Below, one piece after another: positions 1 through 9,255 of a DNA stretch of 47,981 nucleotides. This DNA is from Pseudomonadota bacterium (lineage in GTDB: Bacteria; Desulfobacterota; Desulfobulbia; Desulfobulbales; CALZHT01). Every line of letters begins with the position of its first letter. The first letter of the stretch is position 1. The position numbers and the translations under genes were made by a program. Under the pieces are notes generated by a model that was not told the origin of the DNA, did no database searches, and saw only the letters and a list, made by a program, of their open reading frames with translations. The stretch is from positions 1-47,981 of the forward strand of contig JAHJJF010000091.1 in NCBI GenBank assembly GCA_018823135.1. Direction: 5' to 3'.

Positions 1-265
1 AAAAAACCTAACAACCCTGACAACTGGTGTCAACATTTATTTTTTTCAGGACGCGACAGGCAACTATTGGGATTTACACACGAACAGATAATGAAACAAC
101 CGATGCTACCGAATCAACTAGTTGATATTTCAATAATTCTGATTCGCTGCATGAAAATGTTTGGAATGCGCCTGCGGGGAAAATTGAGGCAGGCACAAAA
201 GATGGGATTACAGAAATCGCCACTAAAAAGATAAATGAGAATCGGCTATCGGTTCTAACGGTTTG
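1..265. other. Gene-free left edge
   Basis: I see no supportable gene here. The longest open stretch on the plus strand (about 131-266) has no start codon or ribosome site and no recognisable motif. It could be the decayed tail of a gene outside the window. Base composition is AT-rich. Confidence 0.4.
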
Positions 266-300
266 AAAAAAAAGAAGCGGGAGGAAATCATCCCTCCCGC
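266..300 (-). terminator. Rho-independent terminator of the multihaem cytochrome gene
   Basis: Read on the minus strand, an 8-bp perfect stem GCGGGAGG/CCTCCCGC (277-284 with 293-300, 8-nt loop) is followed by TTC and a run of eight T. It lies about 70 bases past the stop of the minus-strand cytochrome gene, so it most likely ends that transcript. Confidence 0.85.
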
Positions 301-370
301 TGTATTTACCGGTTCACATCTTTATCCCGAATAGTATCACCGTAGACTCTTTAACGGCGGACACCAGGGA

Positions 371-2716
371 TCATTCCTTAACATCATACCTGACAACAAA
401 GCCCTTCTCGGTATGGCAGCCGATGCAGAGCAGGCTTAAATCCTCGTTTCTCACCCGCTGATTGATATCCGCTGAATGGCCGATATGGCAGGACTGACAG
501 GTCATACGCCCGTCAGGCAGCACCGGGTATTCGGCCGGGAATTTCATGCCCCGACGGGGTGGCACATTAACCACATGGCCTCTGCGGTATTCATGGCAGT
601 TATAACAGATATCAATATTCATCATTCTTCTGCTGGTCATGATCGGATGATCTTCCGGGAGCAGCCATTCCTTTGCGGCAAAGGCATCCGGAAGCCTCGC
701 GAGCTGTAAAAACATGGGTTGATTGGCGGTAAATCTGACAATATAGTTATCTTCATAACAGAAAAACTCATTGGCCAGGTCCATTGACCCTTTTATCTTT
801 TGTTCCCTGGTTTCCAGGATGTCTTCTTTGGTGGAAAAACGATGAATGCCGGACTCAGCTTTCTTGCCCTGGAGATCATTGGCAATGATTGAAAACTGAT
901 ACCTGGTGTCTTGTCTCAACTCGGAAAGAGTAATTTCATGTTCATAGCCCCAGCTCCGGTCGATAATCGGCGAATTATCCAATTGATCAATGCCTGAATT
1001 AATGATTGCCCTGGACAACCGGTTTGTTTTCCAGGTGATGGTGGCGGTGGTAAAAAGATCATGCTTTATTTCACTTACCCGTACATCATGAATTTTCAAC
1101 GGCCCCTTATCCGCATCCAACTCCGGCAGGGTTTTCATCGGCGGCAGAAAAATTTTCTGGTAATAATCCCGGGCGTCATCAGTTTGAGCGTGGACATAAA
1201 TCCTTTCATCCTCCTCTCTTTCGAGAGTTGCCATAACCGTCTTTTTTTCTCTTTCGGTCAACGGCTTGTCATTCTTGCCGTCATAGGATTCCTTCTGGGC
1301 GACAAATTTATAAAAGTGGAGCATTTCGATTTTCATCGCCTGCCGATTTTTCAATGAGACATGACACACCGGGCAATCCTTTTTAAGCACCGGCAGATGG
1401 ACATATTTCTTCTCCATGATTTTCGCATAATCAGCCTTATGGCACTTATCGCATTCCAAGGGTTGGTACGAATCGGCGTTAAACTTGTAGCGTTGCGGAT
1501 CAGAGCGGTCAAGGATCCTTGCATCCTGCGTTTTGATTTCCCGGGGTTTTGGAAACACAAACCATTGCTCTGCGGATGACTCCATGCTTTCATCAATCCG
1601 CATCATGAACTGTCTATCAACTATCTGGTCAATGACTGACGACCGCCCCGGCCGGCCTTTCCCTTGAATCGGCCTGAAAACAATGGGTAGCATCTTCTCA
1701 AGCCTGTCCCATTCACCCGGAGTCACCCTGCGGACAAAACCTATCTCCTTATCCGGTGCAAGATCCACCGCAGTCCTGGCTGCCTGGATCACCCGCTTGT
1801 TGCCTGCCTTATCACTGACCTCAAGGCTTCGGCCCTGGCTGATTTCCAGCACATAGAGCTGATCGCCTTCAGGGTCGGAGACAACCATAACCTCTGTGCC
1901 TTTTATACGGATTTCGGCAAGGGACGATTTGAGCGTAAATTTCTCAGGATTAATTTTTGCAATGCTGCCGGCAAGGACCCGGTATCTGCCATGGGACATC
2001 AGCATCAGCAACGTTGAGTCGTCCTCGTTTTCAGGGCTGAAAACATACTCGTTAATGACAATTCTGCTGTTTTCGCCCATGGCAAGAATAGTGTTGTCAC
2101 TGAAATGGATTTCTATACGGCTCAGTTCCCTGGTGACGATAATATTATTTTTATAGATCGGACTGCCGGTTTGAAGGGGCAGCGAGATTGAGCCTTCCTC
2201 ACTGTAGGCCTGCCCGACAACATAGACAACCTCGCCAACGGCCTTGAATGACGCATCGCCATGATGACTCTCGACAACCGCTTCGGCAGAAAGAATATTT
2301 ACCAGCACTTCGCTTTCAAACTTGAATGACCCGTCGGGATTACGGGACAATGTCCAGTCCAGCACCTTATTACCCATCACCAGTCCCGGAATAATCAAGG
2401 TGTTCACACTGGGATAAAACACCGCCGGTTTTGTCTCGGATTTCACCTTGGATTTCGCTTCGGAAATTATAGTGAACTGCCCCTTTTTCCGAGCGCTTTC
2501 CTGCAGTAACCAGCTCAACTGCTCGCCGCGGACATCCACACAGGGAATATCGAGTACTCTTTTTTCCGGGTCATAGGTTGGTGAATCCGGACCGGATCCC
2601 ATGGAAATCCCGCAAAACAGAATCAGGAGGAAAAGAACCATAAGGGCCGCAGGGATCAGGCAGACCTTTTTTCTAAACAAAATACCAACGCGTAACCAGG
2701 GAGAGCAATGGGCCAT
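371..2716 (-). CDS. Secreted FecR-domain / Fn3 protein with five CxxCH haem sites
   Basis: This 781-residue protein begins with a basic N-terminus and one hydrophobic segment (about residues 16-40: signal peptide or anchor), so it should act outside the cytoplasmic membrane. Residues about 160-285 resemble a FecR domain (beta-rich, ending around RIKGTEVMVVSDPEG). Residues about 545-630 resemble a fibronectin type III fold. Five CxxCH motifs for covalent c-type haem are visible: C422 (CDKCH), C448 (CPVCH), C704 (CYNCH), C740 (CQSCH) and C764 (CIGCH), so two haems precede and three follow the Fn3 region. The start is supported by GGAGGTG seven bases upstream. It stands alone with its own terminator. 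FecR domains usually bind ligands or peptidoglycan-type polymers; joining one to a split pentahaem module suggests an envelope-tethered electron carrier. The partner and acceptor cannot be read from the sequence. Confidence 0.85.
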   Translation of the reverse strand: MAHCSPWLRVGILFRKKVCLIPAALMVLFLLILFCGISMGSGPDSPTYDPEKRVLDIPCVDVRGEQLSWLLQESARKKGQFTIISEAKSKVKSETKPAVFYPSVNTLIIPGLVMGNKVLDWTLSRNPDGSFKFESEVLVNILSAEAVVESHHGDASFKAVGEVVYVVGQAYSEEGSISLPLQTGSPIYKNNIIVTRELSRIEIHFSDNTILAMGENSRIVINEYVFSPENEDDSTLLMLMSHGRYRVLAGSIAKINPEKFTLKSSLAEIRIKGTEVMVVSDPEGDQLYVLEISQGRSLEVSDKAGNKRVIQAARTAVDLAPDKEIGFVRRVTPGEWDRLEKMLPIVFRPIQGKGRPGRSSVIDQIVDRQFMMRIDESMESSAEQWFVFPKPREIKTQDARILDRSDPQRYKFNADSYQPLECDKCHKADYAKIMEKKYVHLPVLKKDCPVCHVSLKNRQAMKIEMLHFYKFVAQKESYDGKNDKPLTEREKKTVMATLEREEDERIYVHAQTDDARDYYQKIFLPPMKTLPELDADKGPLKIHDVRVSEIKHDLFTTATITWKTNRLSRAIINSGIDQLDNSPIIDRSWGYEHEITLSELRQDTRYQFSIIANDLQGKKAESGIHRFSTKEDILETREQKIKGSMDLANEFFCYEDNYIVRFTANQPMFLQLARLPDAFAAKEWLLPEDHPIMTSRRMMNIDICYNCHEYRRGHVVNVPPRRGMKFPAEYPVLPDGRMTCQSCHIGHSADINQRVRNEDLSLLCIGCHTEKGFVVRYDVKE

Positions 2717-2887
2717 GAAACTTCACCTCCAGTATCTTGACTGCTGAACGGGTAATGAAAACGTGTCATGATATATATACAATAAAAGTATGATCTAGGC
2801 AAAAATCATCTTTCTTTTCTACCCGGTCAATATATAAAAGTCCAAATTCATCACAGGGTCATTCCTGTTCTTGCCTTTGACTATCAA

Positions 2888-3115
2888 ACAATTTATGATG
2901 AAATCGGTAAAAGACTGATTTCATCGAGTTATCCCCTTGTAACATGTTGATTTTGCTTGGTGGACCTTTTACTGCGACAACGACTTACGAGTCCGACAAT
3001 TTATGATGAAATCGCAGATATGGAATACTGAATTATCGCCTCCCGTAATTTCAACAAGGTAACGGCGGAATACGCGTCCGACGAGCGCTTCGTGCGAGTC
3101 CGACAATTTTTGATG
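2888..3115. repeat. Tandem ~107-bp intergenic repeat (copy A of a dispersed element)
   Basis: The 19-base string ACAATTTATGATGAAATCG occurs at 2888-2906 and 2996-3014, and a degenerate third start lies at 3103; CGAGTCCGACAATTT recurs at 2988 and 3095. The period is therefore 107-108 bp. The first unit carries a 9-bp hairpin, GATGAAATC (2897-2905) with GATTTCATC (2917-2925). The stretch 2897-2995 is about 75% identical, with one 1-base gap in the loop, to 15965-16065. The 2717-3182 gap holds no gene that I can support; this array fills much of it. Confidence 0.75.
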
Positions 3116-3182
3116 CTGCTTAGTTCTTATCTTTACTGAGAAATCTTTCAGATCACTTATGACTTAATCGGGCAAAGAAAGG

Positions 3183-3884
3183 ATGGAAGAGCACAGAAAA
3201 GAAAAAAGGGTTTTGCCTCTGGAGCTTGAACCTGTCGAAGTGCAGATCATGGGAGACGGCTTTCTTGATATCCTCAATGCGCGGGACATCGGCAGAAACG
3301 GCATCGGCATTTTTGTGCCGCCGAGCTTTGCCAGCGCCGGCATTGAAAAGGAAGTCACCTTGATCATTTCTCTTCCCGGTTTCAAAAGTTTTGATGCCGC
3401 CGGCGTCATCATGCACAAAAAACTCCAGGACAATGATTCCGGCAATATCTGTTTTGGGATCAACTTCACCAAAATCCGCTCCTATGACCAGGAAATCCTC
3501 AGAACATATGTTGAAAATAGAATCAGGGATAACCGGTTGCATGTCCGGGTGCATCCTTCCCCGGAAGAACCCCTCGATGCCCGGGCAATCAAGGATGACA
3601 AAACCGAAAATGTCGATATTCAGGATATCAGCCTTGGAGGGTTAAAGGCTGGCGGCGCCAAGATTATTACCCAGATACCGCCGGACGACGCCATTGACTT
3701 TGTTGTGGTCCTTCCCGGTGGAGACAAGCTCGAGATAACCGGTCATCTGAAGCATATTGATCAAGACAACAAAACCTTTGGATTATGCTTCTCAGAACTG
3801 GGCAGGGAACAGACCAGCCTGCTGGAAAAATATATCAGCCGCCGGGTGAAGGAACTTCAGAAGCAGGTGGATTATCAAAGCTGA
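3183..3884 (+). CDS. Tandem PilZ-domain protein
   Basis: The 233-residue soluble protein looks like two consecutive PilZ-type beta-barrel domains, which in this family bind cyclic di-GMP and pass the signal to motility, polysaccharide or regulatory partners. The first half opens with RKEKR (RxxxR arrangement, residues 5-9) and has DIGRNGIG, a variant of the D/NxSxxG motif lacking the serine. The second half has a canonical DISLGG around residue 142 but a less clear arginine pair. Binding in the first domain may therefore be altered. The start ATG is preceded by a weak AAAGG with almost no spacing, so the exact start is not certain. The gene stands alone between repeats; its stop codon overlaps the left arm of the palindromic element at 3883. 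A GGDEF cyclase gene lies 29 kb away in the same window. Confidence 0.75.
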   Translation: MEEHRKEKRVLPLELEPVEVQIMGDGFLDILNARDIGRNGIGIFVPPSFASAGIEKEVTLIISLPGFKSFDAAGVIMHKKLQDNDSGNICFGINFTKIRSYDQEILRTYVENRIRDNRLHVRVHPSPEEPLDARAIKDDKTENVDIQDISLGGLKAGGAKIITQIPPDDAIDFVVVLPGGDKLEITGHLKHIDQDNKTFGLCFSELGREQTSLLEKYISRRVKELQKQVDYQS

Positions 3885-4009
3885 TGGCAAAGTAATAAGC
3901 TCAATCTACTTCGTTGTAATAATTTTTTAGCTGCTCGGCATACCCGTTGTATTGCCTCGCACCTAAAAAATCAATACGCCTCGTATCTCAAGCTTCTTAC
4001 TTTGCCATC
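3883..4009. repeat. 127-bp imperfect palindromic element (MITE/REP-like)
   Basis: The terminal arms GATGGCAAAGTAATAAGCT (3883-3901) and AGCTTCTTACTTTGCCATC (3991-4009) are inverted repeats matching at 18 of 19 positions. A second inner pair, ATTTTTTAG (3922-3930) and CTAAAAAAT (3963-3971), is perfect, and the sequence between is partly complementary, so almost the whole element can fold. It begins inside the stop codon of the PilZ gene and lies between two convergent genes, where it could also act as a two-way terminator. No ORF is carried, so any movement would need a transposase elsewhere. Confidence 0.8.
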
Positions 4010-4056
4010 CCAATACTTTTTACGAGGCTGACAAGTCTGGAGATTGAGAGGAGCCC

Positions 4057-5148
4057 TTAATGGAGCTCTGTATAAAATTTTCTTTCTTCCTTCTCGTCTG
4101 ACAATGTCACAGTAAAACTGATCCGGCCGATTTCAAGACCGTTTTCGGTTTCCACCTTTGCCCGCCATTCGCCCTGATCATAATTCTGTTTATAGGCATG
4201 ACCGCGAAACCCGTCGGCGCGGCCCCCTACAATATTCATCGGAATCCTGTCCGAGGTTTTCCACTCCCCGTTCCTCAGATGGTATTGGAAGTGAAGAAAA
4301 ACCTTGCCCTTAAAACCGCCCGGAGAAAAAATCTTGGCAAACAGATAAATCCGGTCGCCGGGCCGCGCCACAAACTCCTGATCGCCTTTTGACCAGAACC
4401 GCCAGTTCGGCGTCTGCCTGTAGAGAATATATTGGTCGCCGGACACCTCCATGGCATGGTAAATCCCCAGATGCTTGAGACTCAGCGGTATGGGCGGGAT
4501 TATTTTCAGGGCATAGAGCAGCACAAAGCCAAGCAGAACGCAACCTGCCGGGATTACAAGATTTTTATAAATTTTTCTTCTGTCAATCTGCTTTCTGAAA
4601 AGATAATACCAGAACCCGGCAAGCACCACACAGGCACAAAAAACACTCAAGGCAAAAATACCGGTGCCGGTCTTTCCAAGGGTGACCGGCACCAGATAAA
4701 TGAAATAACTGACCAAACTGATAACAATCAGTGCGACCTTTAATGCCGGACCCTGTTTTTTAAAAATCTGCAATTCGTTGGCGATGAGCAGAACCGCGAG
4801 AATCATGAGGAGCACAAAGGTGTTGGCAACCGAGCCGCTCTTGAAATAAAAAATCACAAAGGCGTTGAGCAGAGCGCCCAACAGAAAATGCAGCAATTCA
4901 TTCTGGTATTCAAAAAAAAGCAGGATGCCCCTGTGTGCATGGGGGGGTGCTGCTGCTCCAACTATCTGATTTCTAAGAATAAATATTACAGCCAAGAGAT
5001 AGGCGCCATGGCTGAGGATATTCAGGATATTGTCAATCCGGCCCAGAGTGACCACATCAAAAAAGAACCCGGATGTAAAAAACAGGGCCGTTAAATATGG
5101 CAAGAGCCGTTTATAGGCGTTCTCCACTTTCGGAGGAAGCTTTTTCAT
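4057..5148 (-). CDS. DUF2914-type polytopic membrane protein
   Basis: This protein of about 363 residues has six to seven hydrophobic segments in its first two-thirds (for example around LTALFFTSGFFFDVVTLG and AFVIFYFKSGSVANTFVLLM). A soluble C-terminal beta-rich region follows (about 260-363, with VFLHFQYHLRNGEW and YDQGEWRAKVETENG) that resembles DUF2914. That domain has no established biochemical role that I know of. The ATG at 5148 has AGGAG ten bases upstream; an in-frame TTG at 5172 is also possible but has no better signal. It is divergent from the MoxR/Bat cluster across a 167-bp AT-rich gap and convergent with the PilZ gene. No catalytic motif is visible. Confidence 0.7.
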   Translation of the reverse strand: MKKLPPKVENAYKRLLPYLTALFFTSGFFFDVVTLGRIDNILNILSHGAYLLAVIFILRNQIVGAAAPPHAHRGILLFFEYQNELLHFLLGALLNAFVIFYFKSGSVANTFVLLMILAVLLIANELQIFKKQGPALKVALIVISLVSYFIYLVPVTLGKTGTGIFALSVFCACVVLAGFWYYLFRKQIDRRKIYKNLVIPAGCVLLGFVLLYALKIIPPIPLSLKHLGIYHAMEVSGDQYILYRQTPNWRFWSKGDQEFVARPGDRIYLFAKIFSPGGFKGKVFLHFQYHLRNGEWKTSDRIPMNIVGGRADGFRGHAYKQNYDQGEWRAKVETENGLEIGRISFTVTLSDEKEERKFYTELH

Positions 5149-5315
5149 TGTGTTCACACTCCTGCTTGACAAGATTCCGACAACGTCATAATTTTTCTGA
5201 AACTTTTTTTCATGCTACAGATCATACTACAAATAAATCTTGAAAAAACCGGTTATAGATAAAATCCACAAAAAAATATATTTTTTGATTTCTTGCATTA
5301 TAAGGGGGAACAATC

Positions 5316-6305
5316 ATGTCTTTGGATATTCAACAGATAAATGAACAGGTTGAAAAAGAAAGCCTTTTGCTTGCAAAGGTTCGCGATGAAATCGGCCGGG
5401 TAATAATCGGCCAGACCAAACTGGTCGACCGGCTGCTGATTGCCCTGCTCTGCAATCAGCATGTGCTCATCGAAGGCGTGCCGGGTCTTGCCAAAACCCT
5501 GTCGGTAACCACCCTTGCCCAGACCATCCAGGCATCATTTCAGCGCATCCAGTTCACCCCGGACCTGCTTCCCGGCGACCTGATCGGCACCCTGATCTAT
5601 AATCCAAAATCCGGGGAGTTCACCACTCGCAAAGGGCCGCTTTTCGCCAATATCATCCTTGCCGATGAAATCAATCGCGCCCCGGCAAAAGTACAAAGCG
5701 CACTCCTTGAGGCCATGCAGGAACGGCAGGTGACCATCGGCAACGAAAGCTTTGCCCTTGGCGAGCCGTTCATGGTACTCGCCACCCAGAACCCGGTGGA
5801 ACAGGAAGGCACCTATCCCCTGCCCGAAGCCCAGGTTGACCGTTTCATGCTCAAGCTTTCCATCACCTATCCCTCAAAAGAGGAGGAACATAAAATCCTC
5901 AAGCTCATGGCGCGATCCTCCCGCGACATTAAAGCAGACCCGGTGATTTCCCCCCAGGATATCATCAGACTCAGGCAGCTTGTTGATACCATTTACATGG
6001 ACGAAAAAATAGAGACCTATATCGTCGATCTGGTCAACGCCACCCGCAACCCATCGGAATACGGTCTTAAAATCGGCGATCTCATCCGTTACGGCGCCTC
6101 ACCCCGGGCCACCATCTATCTTGCCATGGCAGCAAGGGCAGTAGCCCTTCTTGCAGGCCGCGGCTATGTGACCCCGCAGGATGTGAAAACCATTGCCCCG
6201 GATGTCCTCAGGCACCGGGTGATTGTCACCTATGAAGCGGAAGCCGAAGAAAAAACCTCCGAAGACATTGTCCGTCAGATCCTTGAATCCGTCGAAGTGC
6301 CATGA
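5316..6305 (+). CDS. MoxR-family AAA+ ATPase
   Basis: The 329-residue protein has the MoxR hallmarks: Walker A GVPGLAKT (54-61), Walker B IILADEIN (113-120) and the sensor region ATQNPVEQEGTYPLPEAQVDRF near 156-177. MoxR ATPases are thought to act as chaperones that insert metals or assemble complexes with von Willebrand factor A (VWA) proteins, and VWA genes follow here in the usual order. GGGGGA lies six bases before the ATG. The next gene starts inside its last codons (ATGA overlap at 6302-6305), indicating one transcript and translational coupling. It heads the Bat cluster, so any promoter should lie in the AT-rich 5149-5315 interval; I could not pick a convincing -35/-10 pair there. Confidence 0.93.
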   Translation: MSLDIQQINEQVEKESLLLAKVRDEIGRVIIGQTKLVDRLLIALLCNQHVLIEGVPGLAKTLSVTTLAQTIQASFQRIQFTPDLLPGDLIGTLIYNPKSGEFTTRKGPLFANIILADEINRAPAKVQSALLEAMQERQVTIGNESFALGEPFMVLATQNPVEQEGTYPLPEAQVDRFMLKLSITYPSKEEEHKILKLMARSSRDIKADPVISPQDIIRLRQLVDTIYMDEKIETYIVDLVNATRNPSEYGLKIGDLIRYGASPRATIYLAMAARAVALLAGRGYVTPQDVKTIAPDVLRHRVIVTYEAEAEEKTSEDIVRQILESVEVP

Positions 6306-7180
6306 TCTCTAAGGAACTCGCCAAAAAAATCAGAAAAATCCAGATATACACCAGCAAGGCGGTAAACGATGTCCTGGCCGGTGAATACGAAAGTGTGTTC
6401 AAGGGCCGCGGCATGCAGTTCGACGAAGTACGCGAATACCAGCCCGGCGACGAAATCCGCACCATTGACTGGAACGTCACCGCCAGAACCGGCCACCCCT
6501 ATGTTAAGCAGTATGTTGAGGAACGGGAGCTCACCGTGGTTTTTCTGGTGGATCTTTCCGCCTCCGGCTCCTTTGGCAGCAGTGAAAAAACCAAGAATGA
6601 AATTGCCGCTGAATTCTGCGCGCTCCTCGCCTTTTCAGCGATAAAGAACAACGACAAGGTCGGGCTCATCGCTTTTACGGACCGCATCGAGCTGTTCATC
6701 CCGCCGAAAAAAGGTGTCTCCCACGTCCTCAGGCTGATCCGCGAGCTGCTTTGCTTTACTCCGCAAGGGACCCGGACCGATATCGGCAGTGCCCTTGATT
6801 ATCTCGGCCGGGTGATCCATAAACGGGGGGTGGTTTTTCTGGTTTCCGATTTCATCGCCCCGGACTTTAAAAAACCCCTTCGAGTTCTTTCCAAACGGCA
6901 TGATCTCATCGCAGTTTCCGTGTCTGACCCAAGGGAAATAATCCTTCCGGACGTCGGCCTCATAGAATTGGAAGATGCAGAAACCGGCCAACTGGTGCTG
7001 ATTGACACCGGCAGCCAAAAGATTCGGGAAAACTATTCCAGACTGGCCCGGGAACGACAGGAAAGCATTCGGGAAAACTTCAGGGCAAATTCCGTAGACC
7101 ATATCAAGCTTTTGACGGATCACGATTATCTTCTGGATCTCATTCACTTTTTCAAGAGAAGGGAACGGAGGCGACACTAG
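6302..7180 (+). CDS. DUF58 (VWA-like) protein
   Basis: This 292-residue cytoplasmic protein contains the DUF58 signature around residues 35-75 (FDEVREYQPGDEIRTIDWN, then VKQYVEERE). A VWA-like beta strand with a partial metal-site motif, FLVDLSASGS, follows. DUF58 proteins are regularly encoded between MoxR and VWA genes and probably act as adaptors for the ATPase; the biochemical role is not established. It overlaps the MoxR gene by four bases and ends three bases before the next start, so it belongs to the same operon. Confidence 0.9.
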   Translation: MISKELAKKIRKIQIYTSKAVNDVLAGEYESVFKGRGMQFDEVREYQPGDEIRTIDWNVTARTGHPYVKQYVEERELTVVFLVDLSASGSFGSSEKTKNEIAAEFCALLAFSAIKNNDKVGLIAFTDRIELFIPPKKGVSHVLRLIRELLCFTPQGTRTDIGSALDYLGRVIHKRGVVFLVSDFIAPDFKKPLRVLSKRHDLIAVSVSDPREIILPDVGLIELEDAETGQLVLIDTGSQKIRENYSRLARERQESIRENFRANSVDHIKLLTDHDYLLDLIHFFKRRERRRH

Positions 7181-7183
7181 CAA

Positions 7184-8200
7184 ATGGACCGTTCATATAT
7201 GTTGGGGAAAAATCATTTTGCTTCGCTTATTATTATGGTTGCCTTGCTTTGCCTTCTGGTTTCAGGCTGCGAACGTAAAGCCCCCGAGACCGCAGAGATA
7301 TCTACGGCAATTACCAAATCCTTTGAACAGGGGCCGGCAAAAATATTACTTGTTGTTGATACAAATGAAATCACCGTTGCGGATCGCATAACCCTTTCCC
7401 TGACCACCATCGCTCCGGAAGGATATGAGGTGGTGATGCCGAATCCGGAAAACTCATTTGGCGAGTTCACGGTGGTTGATTTCAGCAATACCGAACCATT
7501 TCTTGCCGCTGACAACACCATTCGCAGGATGCGTACCTATATCCTCGAACCCTTTCTGGCCGGCGTTTACACAATTCCATCATTGACCATCATCTTCAAC
7601 CCGGGAAAGGAAACCAAACCACTTGAAATCAGCACCGAGGAGCTTGCAGTCACCGTCAAGTCCCTGCTCCCTGAAAACACCACCAGGCCGGATATCGCCG
7701 ACATAGCAGACATTGTGGAACCTCCGCCTGATAGAACCCTGCTCTATAGCCTGGCGGCAATTTTCGCCTTGTTGGCAATCGCTGCCCTGGTGTACTGGTT
7801 TTATTTCCACAAAAATAAACCTGAAAAACAGGCGCCGCCGGTTCCGGCCCATATCCGTGCGTATCAGGAGCTTGATGCCCTTGTCGCCCTCGGCCTGGTT
7901 GAGCGTGGTGAAATAAAACGTTTTTACTCAAAAGTCTCAGACATTTTCAGGCATTACATTGAAAACAGATTTTTCATAAAAGCGCCGGAGCAGACCACCG
8001 AGGAATTCTTTGGCGAACTGGGTTCAAACCAGATAATTCCTTCCCAGCATAAACCGCAGCTTAAAAACTTCCTTACCCATTGCGATCTGGTAAAATTTGC
8101 AAAACACCGACCCAGTGATGAAAAAACCCGTGAAACCGTGGGCCTTCTGCGCAATTTCATCAAGGAAACCGAACCGCACCAGGAGGAGCGCACCCTATGA
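7184..8200 (+). CDS. Bat-cluster lipoprotein with DUF4381-like C-terminus
   Basis: The 338-residue product has a hydrophobic N-terminus ending in a lipobox (LLVSGC, Cys near residue 29), a beta-rich extracytoplasmic part (about 45-165) and a single transmembrane helix (about 187-207, LLYSLAAIFALLAIAALVYW). A cytoplasmic helical tail follows, with a DUF4381-like stretch (FYSKVSDIFRHYIENRF, then APEQTTEEFF). Its first half resembles the beta domains of BatD, so it may be a shortened BatD-like partner of the VWA proteins. It has both a lipid-anchor signal and a transmembrane helix, so topology is uncertain. A second in-frame ATG lies at 7199; GGAGG is 12 bases before the first one. It overlaps batA by four bases. 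Confidence 0.75.
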   Translation: MDRSYMLGKNHFASLIIMVALLCLLVSGCERKAPETAEISTAITKSFEQGPAKILLVVDTNEITVADRITLSLTTIAPEGYEVVMPNPENSFGEFTVVDFSNTEPFLAADNTIRRMRTYILEPFLAGVYTIPSLTIIFNPGKETKPLEISTEELAVTVKSLLPENTTRPDIADIADIVEPPPDRTLLYSLAAIFALLAIAALVYWFYFHKNKPEKQAPPVPAHIRAYQELDALVALGLVERGEIKRFYSKVSDIFRHYIENRFFIKAPEQTTEEFFGELGSNQIIPSQHKPQLKNFLTHCDLVKFAKHRPSDEKTRETVGLLRNFIKETEPHQEERTL

Positions 8201-9255
8201 GATTCGCAACTCCCTGGGCATTCCTTGTCCTGCTGGTCATTCCGCTTATCCTCTATTTTCAGCTGAGACGCACCAATCGGTCGGGTGTGCGTTTTTCCTC
8301 AAACAGCTTCACCCTCTCTGCCGGACACTCGCTGAGAAACAGCCTTATCCAGTTACCGCTGCTGCTCAGGATTATCGCGGTGATCCTCCTCACCGTTGCC
8401 CTGGCAAGGCCCCAGGCCGGCACCGAAAAAATCATCGATATCAGCAAGGGCATTGCCATTGAAATGGTAGTGGATCGTTCCAGCAGCATGGGCCAGGAAA
8501 TGGACTATAAAGGGGAACGCCTCAACCGCCTTGAGGTCGTTAAACGGCTCTTTACCGAATTTGTTCAGGGAAATGATACGTCGCTGTCCGGCAGGACAAA
8601 CGACCTTATCGGCATGATCAGCTTTGCCCGTTATCCGGACACCATCTGCCCCTTGACTCTGGCCCATGGCGCCCTGGACCGCTTTATGGATAATGTCCAA
8701 CTGGTTACCCAGCGCCCGGAAGACGGCACTGCCATCGGCGATGCCCTGATGCTGGCTGCAGCCCGGCTTAAGACCGCTGAAGAAACTCTGGCGCGGACCA
8801 ATTCCGATTCAGACAAAAAATATGAAATAAAAAGCAAAATCATCGTCCTGCTCACTGACGGCGAAAACAATGCAGGCAAAACCTCGCCCCTTGACGCTGC
8901 GGCTCTTGCCGAGGAATGGGGCATAAAAATCTATGCCATCGGGGTGGGCGGCGATGACGGCCTGATGAAGATTAAAACCTTTTTCGGGACGCAGGTGGTC
9001 CAGACCGGCCGCGGCGTGGATGACAAGACGCTGACCCGGATTGCTGAAAAAACCGGCGGCATGTATCGGGTGGCTGATACCGAAAAAGCCTTGCGGGCAA
9101 TTTATGAAGAGATCAACCAGCTTGAAAAAAGCGAGGTGGAAAGCGTCCGCTACATGGATTACAAAGAATATTTCAGCCGCTTTGCGCTGATGGCTTTCTG
9201 CCTGCTGGCTCTCGAAACAGTATTACGCACAACGGTATTCAGGAAGATACCATGA
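8197..9255 (+). CDS. batA: BatA-type VWA membrane protein
   Basis: The 352-residue protein has transmembrane segments near residues 7-22 and 55-71 and another near the C-terminus (FALMAFCLLALETVL). Between them is a VWA domain with an intact metal-ion-dependent adhesion site, D93-R-S95-S-S97, plus a TDGENN loop. In Bacteroides and spirochaetes, BatA and BatB are linked to oxygen or oxidative-stress tolerance; the molecular target is unknown. It overlaps the gene before and the gene after by ATGA, so translation is coupled through the cluster. The order MoxR, DUF58, lipoprotein, BatA, BatB supports the assignment. Confidence 0.88.
   Translation: MRFATPWAFLVLLVIPLILYFQLRRTNRSGVRFSSNSFTLSAGHSLRNSLIQLPLLLRIIAVILLTVALARPQAGTEKIIDISKGIAIEMVVDRSSSMGQEMDYKGERLNRLEVVKRLFTEFVQGNDTSLSGRTNDLIGMISFARYPDTICPLTLAHGALDRFMDNVQLVTQRPEDGTAIGDALMLAAARLKTAEETLARTNSDSDKKYEIKSKIIVLLTDGENNAGKTSPLDAAALAEEWGIKIYAIGVGGDDGLMKIKTFFGTQVVQTGRGVDDKTLTRIAEKTGGMYRVADTEKALRAIYEEINQLEKSEVESVRYMDYKEYFSRFALMAFCLLALETVLRTTVFRKIP

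Noticed and set aside
131..266. Possible C-terminal fragment of a gene
   Set aside because: Forty-five open codons with no start and no recognisable motif; too weak to call.
2888..3115. CRISPR array
   Set aside because: Only two or three units with a ~107-bp period and no 25-40 bp repeat alternating with unique spacers; no cas genes nearby.
6635..7183. 182-codon minus-strand frame
   Set aside because: Shadow of the DUF58 gene; the plus-strand reading has the family motifs and operon overlaps.
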